Below are positions 7,470 through 14,781 of a DNA stretch of 23,106 bases, in pieces. The notes under the pieces were generated by a model. The model was not told the DNA's origin, did not search any database, and saw only the letters and a list, made by a program, of their open reading frames with translations. Made by a program: the position numbers and the translations under genes. The stretch spans positions 1 through 23,106 of the forward strand of contig JBFWMD010000061.1 of the NCBI GenBank assembly GCA_050251775.1, written 5' to 3'. How positions within the stretch are numbered: the stretch's first letter is position 1; each line of letters opens with the position of its first letter. This stretch comes from Paucidesulfovibrio sp050251775 (GTDB taxonomy: Bacteria > Desulfobacterota > Desulfovibrionia > Desulfovibrionales > Desulfovibrionaceae).

Positions 7470-7543
7470 TAAACGAATTGAGCGGCTCGCGTCGAGCGGG
7501 TTGTTTGGGGGGAGCGGACTGGACCGTTCTCAAGTTGCCTGAA

Positions 7544-7579
7544 ACTGTCCGCAAAATCTGCGTACAGTTTGCGTACAGT
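7544..7579. repeat. Three copies of a 10-mer beside the att repeat
   Basis: TGCGTACAGT occurs at 7559-7568 and 7570-7579 (11-bp period). An inverted copy with one mismatch, ACTGTCCGCA, is at 7544-7553. A single nine-base TGCGTACAG copy is at 268-276 in the left repeat. The arrangement resembles arm-type binding sites for an integrase or excisionase, but could also be an operator. Confidence 0.5.
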
Positions 7580-7690
7580 CGGTGTTTTCGGCCAGAATGA
7601 AGAATCCCCGCAATGCGATAACACACTGCGGGGATTTTATTTTTCTGGAGCCAGGAAAGAGACTCGAACTCTCGACCTGCTGATTACGAA
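7570..7690. repeat. Right copy of tRNA-Thr-derived direct repeat (att-like)
   Basis: Partner of 268-384. It contains the hairpin and the 3' part of the intact tRNA-Thr. The match ends at 7690, the 5' edge of the tRNA anticodon loop (loop at 7684-7690), a common strand-exchange site for tyrosine integrases that target tRNA genes. Confidence 0.85.
7603..7644 (+). terminator. Intrinsic terminator (hairpin plus T-run), second copy
   Basis: Stem 7603-7612 with 7627-7636 (10 bp) and 14-nt loop, followed by TTATTTTT. It stops rightward readthrough from the catabolic operon before the convergent tRNA gene. On the minus strand the same stem lies directly after the tRNA 3' end, but its U-run is poor. 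Confidence 0.7.
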
Positions 7691-7721
7691 TCAGCTGCTC
7701 TACCAACTGAGCTATCCTGGC
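7646..7721 (-). tRNA. tRNA-Thr (anticodon CGT)
   Basis: A 76-nt gene with encoded CCA. The acceptor stem is GCCAGGA/TCCTGGC and the discriminator T. The D arm is GCTC...GAGC. The anticodon stem is GCTGA/TCAGC around loop TTCGTAA, giving anticodon CGT (decodes ACG). The T arm is GAGAG-TTCGAGT-CTCTT. All four arms pair. It is the target whose 3' part is duplicated at 340-384. Confidence 0.98.
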
Positions 7722-7737
7722 GTTTGCGGAAGGTCCT

Positions 7738-7765
7738 TTTATAAGATGTCTGCGCCACAGGTCAA
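7738..7765 (-). promoter_or_regulatory. Sigma-70 promoter of tRNA-Thr
   Basis: On the minus strand TTGACC (7765-7760), 16 bp, then TATAAA (7743-7738), placing the start a few bases before the mature 5' end at 7721. Confidence 0.75.
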
Positions 7766-7812
7766 GAAGGAATTGCCGTTGGTCCGTTTTCCCTGGCGGT
7801 GGGAGCGTGGTG

Positions 7813-10605
7813 TCAGGTTTCGTCGCGCTCTGTTGCGCCGTTTCCGGCTTCCTGCTGCCGTGCCGTGCCGTGCTCGATCTCGCGGCGCAATGTCTCGGAC
7901 TCATTCCTGAGAGATTGGAATAACTCCTCGCAGCGCTCTGGGTTGTTGGCCAGTGCGGCCTGTTCCAGGGCCACTGCGATGTTGTGGCAGGTTTCGGCCC
8001 CGATGCTCTTGGCGCTGCTCTTTATGGTGTGGGCGTGCCGCCGCAGGCTTTCCATGTCGCCCTCATCCAGGGCGGCACGGGCCAGGTCCAGCCGCTTTTG
8101 GGATTCCGCCAGGGCCGAGGCCAGGATCAAGTCGAAGGTGGCGTCGTCGATGCCCAGGCGCTGCATGGCGGCCAAGCGGTTGATGGGGGGGATGACGCCG
8201 CCCTGACGGGGGACAGGCCTTTCCGGAACCGGTTGGGCCGTCCCGAAATTTTTCGTCTCCGGGGCAAGAGGGGGGCGATCATTCATGGGCGTCTTCCCTT
8301 CATCGGGGTGCAGGGGGGCGAAGCGGCGCAGCAAGATTCCAAGGTCGCCCATGCGCACGGGTTTGGTCAGAAAGTCGTCCATTCCCGCCCGGAAACAGCG
8401 CTGCTTGACTTCATCCGTGGTGTGCGCCGTCAACGCCACGATGGGAATGGTCGGGTCCACATGCTCCAGACCGGCGCGGATGCGCCGGGTGGCCTCCAGC
8501 CCGTCCATGCCCGGCATTTCCACATCCATGAACACGAGGTCGAATGTTTCGGACGTCAGCAGCTTCAGAGCCTGTTCCCCGTCCACAGCCACCTTGCAGT
8601 CATGACCGAGCTTGTCCAGGTGCAGGGTCACCACCTTGATGTTCACGGGGTTGTCCTCGGCAACGAGGACTTTGAGCCGCTTTGCCGTATCCGCGTGCAG
8701 GGCCCGGGCGTGCAGCTTTTCGGGCATCAGCGCCTGCCCGGGATCGCCCGGCGAGAATGACGCCGTGAAAAAGAACTCGCTGCCCTTTCCCGGGGTGCTG
8801 TCCAGCCAGATGCGGCCCCGCATGAGCTTCACGAGACGGCTGCATATGGAAAGCCCCAGGCCTGGCCCCCGTTGGACAAGGTCCGTGGGCATTTCACCGC
8901 GCTGGAAGCTTTCGAAGATGGATTCCTGCACTTCCCTGGGGATCCCCGTGCCGGTGTCGCGCACCGAAAAGAGCACGGACAGTCTTGATTCGGCATCGTC
9001 GTCCTGAGCATAGGCAAGGCCCGCGTGGACGGCGATGTTGCCCTTTTTCGTGAATTTGACCGCATTGCCGGCAAGATTGAAGAGAATCTGACGCAGTCTG
9101 CCCGCATCGCCGCGCAGGAAGCGGGGCGTGTCCGGGGCGATGTTCAGGCTCAGGCTCAGCCCCTTGGCCTCGGATTGCAGGCGCAGGGCATTGACCACGG
9201 AGCGCAGCACGGCATGCAGGTCGAAGTCGCTGGCGGTCAGTTCCAGGCGGCTGGACTCGGCCAGGGAAAAATCAAGAATGTCGTTGAAGACGTTGAGCAG
9301 GTGTTCGGCGGAATCGAGCACGGTTTCCAGCGATTCCTTCTGACCGGGGGCGAGATCCCCCTGGAGCACGATTTCCGTCAGGCCGTTGATGGCGTTCAAC
9401 GGAGTCCGGATTTCGTGGCTCATGTTGGCAAGAAATTCGCTCTTGGCCCTGCTGGCCCGTTCCGCCTCATTTTTGGCGGTTTCCAGCTCCCGCGTGCGCG
9501 TGCGCACCTGCTCTTCCAAATCGAGCTGGTAGTGGTGCAGCCGCGTGGCGGATTCCTGGAGCTTTTTCGCAGTGCGGTTTACGGCCATGGCCAGCTGCGC
9601 AATTTCGTCCCTGCCCTGCGCCTCCATGCGTGCGTTGAAGTCGCCCGTCCCCAGTCGCTGGAGCACATCCGTGAACCTGCCCAGCCAGCGTTTGACCACC
9701 CGGCTGAAGAGCAGGCTCAGGAGCACCACGCTCAGGAGCAAGAGCGTCCCGGCCAGGATCAGGCTGTGATGAACTCCATCCACTCCGGCGGAAGCCTCCT
9801 TCTCGGTCAAAAACAGCAACACTTTCCAGCCGGTATGAACCTCGTCGGCCTGTCCGTCGGTCACTTCGGCGAATACGCCCGCAAGATCTTCCGGTCCTTT
9901 CCCGGTGGGCAGAATGCCTCTGACCCGGCCCCGCAGAGCGTCGCGGAGCGCGGGGTCGCCCAGCGGGCGCAGCAGGCGTTCCGGGGCGCTGGAGCCGATC
10001 ACCAGGCCGTTGTCGTCCACAAGCATGGCCCGACCGTTGCGCTCGCGTTCCGCTCCCTGGACCACTCCCCAGATACGACGCATGTCCAGGTGTGCCACAA
10101 TCACGCCTGAGATTTTTTCCTGCCCGGGAGCCGAAAGCGGAGCGGAAACGGTTACGACCACGTCGGAGGGGTAGAGCAGGGCTTGCGCGCCGAAAAAGCT
10201 CTCCTGCCCGAGCATGGCCCGCTTGAACCAAAGCGTTTCGCTCCAGTCCCCCCGGAGGGGATTGCCGATGGAGGCGCGCACGTGGCCCTTCGTGTCCAGG
10301 AGGGCAATGTCCCTGAAGATCGGATGGAAGCGTTGCGCCCTGAGCAAATCATTGCGCAGCGCAGCGGCTCCGGTCTCCGGGGAGGCCAACATTGGATCGT
10401 TGGCGAGCATGCGCAAACCGCGCATGCCCTCGTTCGCTGTGCGTTGCACATCCCTTCCAATCTGGCCGCAGAGGGCCAGCAGGGAGCGATTCGTGTTTTC
10501 ACGGAGGGTTGTTTCCAGGCGAAACAGGGCGTGCCCGCCCAGGGTCAGGAGCGGCACGAGGCCCATCATCAGCAGCAGGAGTCCGACTTTGAGATGCAGA
10601 CGCAT
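7813..10605 (-). CDS. Hybrid sensor histidine kinase: Cache-like sensor, HAMP, HisKA, HATPase, REC, Hpt
   Basis: A 930-residue inner-membrane kinase. TM1 spans about residues 7-28 and a periplasmic Cache-like sensor about 30-280. TM2 spans about 281-301, followed by a HAMP and a coiled linker. HisKA carries His397 in MSHEIRTP, and the ATPase domain has Asn514 and DTGTGIP (550-556). The receiver has Asp694 in FMDVEMPGMDG and Lys748 in LTKP. The C-terminal Hpt domain has His859 in HAHTIKSS. It has a full His-Asp-His chain and needs an outside receiver to finish the relay. The ATG at 10605 is chosen because it lies 2 bases after the stop of the PotD-like gene; upstream frame extension would only overlap that gene. 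The tight coupling suggests the binding protein delivers its ligand signal to the sensor domain. Confidence 0.95.
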   Translation of the reverse strand: MRLHLKVGLLLLMMGLVPLLTLGGHALFRLETTLRENTNRSLLALCGQIGRDVQRTANEGMRGLRMLANDPMLASPETGAAALRNDLLRAQRFHPIFRDIALLDTKGHVRASIGNPLRGDWSETLWFKRAMLGQESFFGAQALLYPSDVVVTVSAPLSAPGQEKISGVIVAHLDMRRIWGVVQGAERERNGRAMLVDDNGLVIGSSAPERLLRPLGDPALRDALRGRVRGILPTGKGPEDLAGVFAEVTDGQADEVHTGWKVLLFLTEKEASAGVDGVHHSLILAGTLLLLSVVLLSLLFSRVVKRWLGRFTDVLQRLGTGDFNARMEAQGRDEIAQLAMAVNRTAKKLQESATRLHHYQLDLEEQVRTRTRELETAKNEAERASRAKSEFLANMSHEIRTPLNAINGLTEIVLQGDLAPGQKESLETVLDSAEHLLNVFNDILDFSLAESSRLELTASDFDLHAVLRSVVNALRLQSEAKGLSLSLNIAPDTPRFLRGDAGRLRQILFNLAGNAVKFTKKGNIAVHAGLAYAQDDDAESRLSVLFSVRDTGTGIPREVQESIFESFQRGEMPTDLVQRGPGLGLSICSRLVKLMRGRIWLDSTPGKGSEFFFTASFSPGDPGQALMPEKLHARALHADTAKRLKVLVAEDNPVNIKVVTLHLDKLGHDCKVAVDGEQALKLLTSETFDLVFMDVEMPGMDGLEATRRIRAGLEHVDPTIPIVALTAHTTDEVKQRCFRAGMDDFLTKPVRMGDLGILLRRFAPLHPDEGKTPMNDRPPLAPETKNFGTAQPVPERPVPRQGGVIPPINRLAAMQRLGIDDATFDLILASALAESQKRLDLARAALDEGDMESLRRHAHTIKSSAKSIGAETCHNIAVALEQAALANNPERCEELFQSLRNESETLRREIEHGTARQQEAGNGATERDET

Positions 10606-10607
10606 GG

Positions 10608-11702
10608 CTACTCTGCGGCCTGGAGTTGCGCCCAGACGGCCAGGCGTTCGCGCATGGCTTCGGGGCTGAGGATGGCGTTGCGTTCGCAACGGGCCAATGC
10701 GTCTCGGGGCGGGAAGACTTCCGGAGCGTTGCGGAAATCCTCGGGCAGCAGGTCCAGAGCAGGGAGATTCACCGGTTGGTAGCAGAGGAACCGGGCATTG
10801 CGGGCCATGACCGAGGGGGTCTGAAGAAAGTTGATGAAACGCATGGCCGCGTCCGGGTGGGGAGCGCTCCTGGGAACCACCAAACAGTCGATCCAGAAGG
10901 CCGCCCCCTCCACCGGGATGAAAAAGCGCAACGCCGGATTTTCTTGCATGGCTTCGAAAGCGTCGCCGTTATAAAGTTGGGCGGCCCAAAGCTCCCCAGA
11001 GACCATGCCGTCGATGATGGCCACGGCATTGAGATATCCGGCCAACAGTGGCTGCTGTGCGAGCAGCTTCGCCCGTACCGTGCGCATTTCTGCGGGATCT
11101 TCGCTGTTGAGGCCGTACCCCAGGGCCTTGAATCCTGCCCCGAGCACCTCCAGGCTGTTGTCCAGCATGGCGATGCGCCCCTGGTAGGCGGGGTTCCAGA
11201 GCACGTTCCAGGTCGCTTCTTTTTCGGTCACGTGGCGCGTGTTCACGATCACGCCGCTCCAGCCGGCCATGTAGGGCACGGAAAGCAGTTCGTCACCGGG
11301 TGACTTGAAGTAGCTGGGGTGGGCGCGGGCGTAGCTCAGGTTCGGGATCAGGGCGGAGTCGAGTTCGCGCAGCAGCCTGGCCCGTTGCAATTCCAGCACG
11401 ACGCTGTCGCTGACCACCATCAGGTCCACGTTCCTTTGGCCGGACTGGACCGCCGCCAGAATATCGTCCTCGTCCCTGTAGGTGCGCAGATTGACGTGGA
11501 TGCCCGTGGCGGTTTCGAACTCCTGGATCAGTTCCGGGAGAATGTATTCTTCCCAATTGTAGAAGTTCAGCGTTGTCGAGGTGGCGGCGGAAACGGAAGC
11601 GCCCGAAGAGGGGACGGGACGGGCGTCGTCCTCCCCGGAGCAGGCGGCCAGGGAAAACAAGGCCAGCAGAACAATGAGCGGACAGCCTCGGCAGCGGATC
11701 AT
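10608..11702 (-). CDS. PotD-like periplasmic polyamine-binding lipoprotein
   Basis: A 364-residue extracellular solute-binding protein of the spermidine/putrescine (PotD/PotF) type. The signal peptide ends in lipobox LAAC with lipidated Cys21. The mature start TLNFYNWEEYILPELIQEFE matches the PotD opening, and the rest has the family length and fold pattern (for example VPYMAGWSGVIVN and a late RFINFLQTP). G-rich GGGGAAGG lies directly before the ATG, giving tight ribosome spacing. No permease or ATPase genes accompany it. It is instead followed by the hybrid kinase, so it is probably a ligand receptor for signalling rather than transport. V. cholerae NspS, a PotD-like partner of MbaA, is a known precedent. 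The ligand being a polyamine is family-level inference. Confidence 0.88.
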   Translation of the reverse strand: MIRCRGCPLIVLLALFSLAACSGEDDARPVPSSGASVSAATSTTLNFYNWEEYILPELIQEFETATGIHVNLRTYRDEDDILAAVQSGQRNVDLMVVSDSVVLELQRARLLRELDSALIPNLSYARAHPSYFKSPGDELLSVPYMAGWSGVIVNTRHVTEKEATWNVLWNPAYQGRIAMLDNSLEVLGAGFKALGYGLNSEDPAEMRTVRAKLLAQQPLLAGYLNAVAIIDGMVSGELWAAQLYNGDAFEAMQENPALRFFIPVEGAAFWIDCLVVPRSAPHPDAAMRFINFLQTPSVMARNARFLCYQPVNLPALDLLPEDFRNAPEVFPPRDALARCERNAILSPEAMRERLAVWAQLQAAE

Positions 11703-11743
11703 CCTTCCCCCATAATGCTGTGAGGGTCACTGCGACGCGTTGC

Positions 11744-11764
11744 CGGTCCGGCCTCGCCGGACCG
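11744..11764. promoter_or_regulatory. GC-rich intergenic hairpin
   Basis: CGGTCCGGC-CTC-GCCGGACCG forms a perfect 9-bp stem with a 3-nt loop, midway in the 163-bp gap between the REC-PAS kinase gene and the PotD-like gene. No U-run follows on either strand. It may be a factor-dependent terminator, a 3' RNA stabiliser or a dispersed palindromic repeat. Confidence 0.45.
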
Positions 11765-11865
11765 ATGCCGGATGCTTTTCACCCTCTCCATGTAGGTAGC
11801 CGAAGTTGCGACGGGCTGCAACGCATCCCAAGGACATTCCGCGTATCGCAACGGCCCGCGGAGAC

Positions 11866-13848
11866 TCACTCGCGTCCTGGGCCGGGATCCTGCGGGGCTT
11901 TGGCGGATTGGGCAAGCTCCTTGGGCAGTCGGACGGTGAACAACGACCCCTTGCCCGGTTCGGATTCCACGAGGATGGAGCCGCCGTGCTGCTCCACGAT
12001 CTGGTTGGACATGAACAGCCCCAAGCCCGTTCCCCGGTCGCCCTTGGAGGAGAAGAACAGGGTGAAGAGCTTGTTCCGGGTCTCCTGGTCCATGCCCAGG
12101 CCGTTGTCCTGAATGCCGAAGAGCACATGGTCGCCGCGCGCCGAGAGCTGGAAGCGGATTTCGTATTGCTTGGGCGAGCCGTTGTTCCTGTTGGCGGCTT
12201 TGTCCATGAGACAGGCGTCCACGGCGTTTTCCAGCAGATTGACCAGGGCGGAACTGACGATGCCGGGATCGACTTCGAACTCGCCGAGGTCGGGAGCGAA
12301 GTCGCGCACAAAGGCAATGCCGTTGTCTTGGGCCTTGGCCTCGGCGATGTCCGCCACCTGGATCGCGAATTCCTGGGCGTCCACGCGTTCCCAGCGCAGG
12401 TCGCGCTTTTTGGCGTAGTAGAGGATGTCGAGGACCATGCCGCGGATGCGTCCCACCATCTGGCGGACCACTTTCCAGCCCGCCTGGACCTGGGTTTCGT
12501 TGCCTTTGCGGAACCCGGAGTCCACGCGGTAGATGCCGCCGTCCAGGGCCGTGAGCAGCCCCTTGACCCCGTGGGAGACCGTGCCGAGCAGGAGACCGAG
12601 ATTGGTCAGGTGGTCCTGGAGCTTGCGGATCTGGGTGATGTCCGTGGACAGCTCCATGACCTGTTCCACCCGGCCTTTGGAGTCGAGGATCGGCGCGGTC
12701 TGGACCAGCACGTTGACGCGCTCGCCCGCCAGAGTGGTCACGATTTCCTCGGACTCGTGGGTCTCGCCGTCCGCAAAGGTCTTGGCCACGGGACAGTCGC
12801 GGCAGGGCTCGCCGCGGCCCTTGAAAACGGAGTGGCAGAGCAGGCCCGGCTCGCCGCCAAAGTCATTCAGGAAGCGGCGGTTGGCCTCCACGAGCCGGAA
12901 GTCGCGGTCCTGCACGGTGATGTGGCAGGGCACGGCGTCGAAGAGCTGGCGGTAGCGTTCGCGCGACTGGCGCAACTCTTCCTGGAGGCGGTTGACCTCC
13001 TGCACGTCCACGGAAATTTCCAGAACCAGTTCCACGTCCGCGTCTTCGCCCACGCCCTTGATGGGCGCGGTGTGGACGATGACCGGAATGTCCGAGCCGT
13101 CGCGGCCCGTGAGCATCTCGCGGCTGCGCTGGCCCTTGCCCGTGCGGAAGGTTTTGCCCACGGGGCATTCCTCGTCGTCGGGCTTGCGGTCGCAGTAGGC
13201 GTCCCAGCTGTTGGCGCCCACAAAGTCGCCCAGGCGGTCGCGGTAGTGCTGGTTGATGGCGATGATTTCGAGGTAGGCGTTGTGAATGGACACAAAGCAG
13301 GGCAGTTCGTTGAAGATGGACTCGCCCGCGTCCATGTCCGAGGTCAGCTGGCCCATGGCCTCGGTCAGTCCTTCGAGCACCTGGCGTGTGGCCAGACGGC
13401 GCTCGGCCTGGAGCAGTTTCGCGGACTTCTCCTCCACGAGGCGTTCCAGGTTTTCCGTGTGCTCGCGCAGTTGGCGACGCATCTCGATGCGGTCCTCGGC
13501 GCGGCGCAGGGCCACTTCCAGGGCGTCGTGGTTGATGGGTTTGGTGATGAAGTCCGTGGCGTCGAGCTTGAGGCTGGCCACGGCCAGATTCATGTCGCCG
13601 TGTCCGGTGATCATGATCACTTCGGTTTCGGGCTCCACGGCCTTGATGGCCTGGAGCAGTTCCAGGCCGTCCATGCCCGGCATCTTGATGTCCGTGAGCA
13701 CGATGGGCGCGCGCAGTTCCCGGAAGCGTTCCAGAGCCTCCTCGGCGTTCGAGGCGGTGTGGACCTCGTAGCCGATGTCCGTGAGCGAGATGCCCAGAAC
13801 CCGGCGCAGGCCGTCCTCGTCGTCAACCAGAAGAAGCTTCTTGTCCAT
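11866..13848 (-). CDS. REC-PAS-PAS sensor histidine kinase
   Basis: A 660-residue cytoplasmic protein with no membrane segment. Residues 1-120 form a receiver with Asp53 (LTDIKMPGMDG) and Lys103. A coiled linker follows, then two PAS domains (about 175-285 and 300-405). Each PAS holds a cysteine cluster ending CPVxKTF: Cys219 and Cys228, then Cys338, Cys349 and Cys352. The transmitter has His426 in TVSHGVKG, Asn541 in LLENAVDA, DNGLGMD and a GTGLGLF box. The start at MDKKLLLVDD (13848) is chosen for the canonical receiver beginning; ATGs 9 and 20 codons further upstream would add an unrelated Arg/Gly-rich extension. The Shine-Dalgarno is weak. An N-terminal receiver means the kinase is itself controlled by another phosphodonor. 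The cysteine-bearing PAS domains suggest redox or metal sensing, which would suit a regulator next to hmc; this is inference. Confidence 0.93.
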   Translation of the reverse strand: MDKKLLLVDDEDGLRRVLGISLTDIGYEVHTASNAEEALERFRELRAPIVLTDIKMPGMDGLELLQAIKAVEPETEVIMITGHGDMNLAVASLKLDATDFITKPINHDALEVALRRAEDRIEMRRQLREHTENLERLVEEKSAKLLQAERRLATRQVLEGLTEAMGQLTSDMDAGESIFNELPCFVSIHNAYLEIIAINQHYRDRLGDFVGANSWDAYCDRKPDDEECPVGKTFRTGKGQRSREMLTGRDGSDIPVIVHTAPIKGVGEDADVELVLEISVDVQEVNRLQEELRQSRERYRQLFDAVPCHITVQDRDFRLVEANRRFLNDFGGEPGLLCHSVFKGRGEPCRDCPVAKTFADGETHESEEIVTTLAGERVNVLVQTAPILDSKGRVEQVMELSTDITQIRKLQDHLTNLGLLLGTVSHGVKGLLTALDGGIYRVDSGFRKGNETQVQAGWKVVRQMVGRIRGMVLDILYYAKKRDLRWERVDAQEFAIQVADIAEAKAQDNGIAFVRDFAPDLGEFEVDPGIVSSALVNLLENAVDACLMDKAANRNNGSPKQYEIRFQLSARGDHVLFGIQDNGLGMDQETRNKLFTLFFSSKGDRGTGLGLFMSNQIVEQHGGSILVESEPGKGSLFTVRLPKELAQSAKAPQDPGPGRE

Positions 13849-13887
13849 GTCGCCGCCGTGTCCGATTTTGCGCATACGTTGAGGGCC

Positions 13888-13923
13888 GGGTATCGCCCGG
13901 AGATGCACATCCGAACGATACCC
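13888..13923 (-). promoter_or_regulatory. Long hairpin in the leader of the REC-PAS kinase gene
   Basis: GGGTATCG (13888-13895) and CGATACCC (13916-13923) pair perfectly. Inside, CGGA (13898-13901) pairs with TCCG (13910-13913). It occupies the 107-bp gap between the first receiver gene and the kinase start, 40 bp ahead of the ATG. No U-run follows in the minus direction, so it is not an obvious terminator. A processing or stabilising site, or a protein-binding palindrome, are options. Confidence 0.5.
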
Positions 13924-13955
13924 ACCCTGAAATATTGCCTGTTTTCAGTTTTTGC

Positions 13956-14309
13956 CTAGCCGATGGTATCCTGAACGATCTTCAGCACCTGATCGGGGTC
14001 AAAGGGCTTGTTCACGGTGGCCACGGCCTTGCGGATGGCCAGATGGATGCCGGAAAGGCCGCTGATCACGATGACCGGGGTGTCCATGAGCTCGGGGTCC
14101 TGGTTGAACTTGCGATAGAACCGGGGACCCCACTCGTCGGGCATTTCCAGATCCAGGGTCACCAGATCGGGGCGCTCGTCCTTCATGACCACCAGGGCCT
14201 CCACGCCGTCGCTGGCGGCACAGGTCTCGTAGCCGTTGTCTTCAAAAAGGGTGACGAGATAGTCCACGATGTTCTGGTCGTCGTCCACGACCATGATCTT
14301 CTTGCTCAT
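13956..14309 (-). CDS. Stand-alone receiver-domain response regulator
   Basis: A 117-residue CheY-like protein that is only a receiver. The acidic cluster DDD is at 9-11, phosphoacceptor Asp53 is in TLDLEMP, switch Ser83 is in VISG, and Lys101 is in NKPF. GGAGG six bases ahead of the ATG fixes the start at 14309. It has no output domain, so it must act by binding a partner or by passing phosphate on, for example to or from the receiver-bearing kinase just downstream. The DEWGPRFYRKF segment after the phosphorylation site is the same lineage-specific form I recall beside tmc genes in Desulfovibrio. Confidence 0.94.
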   Translation of the reverse strand: MSKKIMVVDDDQNIVDYLVTLFEDNGYETCAASDGVEALVVMKDERPDLVTLDLEMPDEWGPRFYRKFNQDPELMDTPVIVISGLSGIHLAIRKAVATVNKPFDPDQVLKIVQDTIG

Positions 14310-14358
14310 AAGAGCCTCCATGAGATGTACGTGTATATGTTGTTCCGAAGGACTCCGG

Positions 14359-14766
14359 TCAGGCCGATCCCCCGCCGCCGAGCAGTTCGGCGGCGAGCCG
14401 GAGCAATCGGTTGGGATTCGGCGGCTTTTCCTCGTAGGCCGCCGGCTCGGGAAGCGACACTCCCCGACCGGCGGCCACGGTTCCGAGCGAATGCAGAAAG
14501 GTCCTCGCCTCCACGGCCGAGACGATGATCACCGGGATTTTCGCCAGTTCCGGATCGGCCTGAAGCCCCTGGTACATGGTCACCCCGCCCTGGCCCGGCA
14601 TCATCAGATCCAGGGTGATCAGGTCGGGCCGCTCCTGGCGCGCCGCCTCCAGGCCCTTGACCCCGTTGGGGGCGCTCAGGACCGCATACCCGGCGGTCTT
14701 GAACGCCGTGGTCAGGAAAACGCGCAGATGCAGTTCGTCGTCAACGACGAGGACCTTCCGGGTCAT
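14359..14766 (-). CDS. Second stand-alone receiver-domain response regulator
   Basis: A 135-residue receiver-only protein. Acidic residues Asp9, Asp10 and Glu11, phosphoacceptor Asp53 in TLDLMMPGQGG, Ser83 in IIVSA and Lys114 in EEKPP are present. The loop between Ser83 and Lys114 is about 13 residues longer than in the first receiver and rich in Gly, Pro and Ala. The C-terminus ends in a short Gly run. CGGAG precedes the ATG. It sits 15 bp after the UspA gene and 49 bp before the first receiver gene, so all are cotranscribed. The two receivers are paralogous but clearly diverged, suggesting separate partners in one relay. Confidence 0.92.
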   Translation of the reverse strand: MTRKVLVVDDELHLRVFLTTAFKTAGYAVLSAPNGVKGLEAARQERPDLITLDLMMPGQGGVTMYQGLQADPELAKIPVIIVSAVEARTFLHSLGTVAAGRGVSLPEPAAYEEKPPNPNRLLRLAAELLGGGGSA

Positions 14767-14781
14767 GCATGCTCCGGGCGG

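Noticed and set aside
11806..13959. 717-codon open frame opposite the REC-PAS kinase, and similar long frames opposite HmcA, HmcB and HmcF (for example 20784-22622, 19766-21658, 16335-17774)
   Set aside because: They are mirror-strand frames of GC-rich genes, with His/Val/Gly/Ala-biased composition and no family motifs. The opposite strand encodes recognisable proteins.
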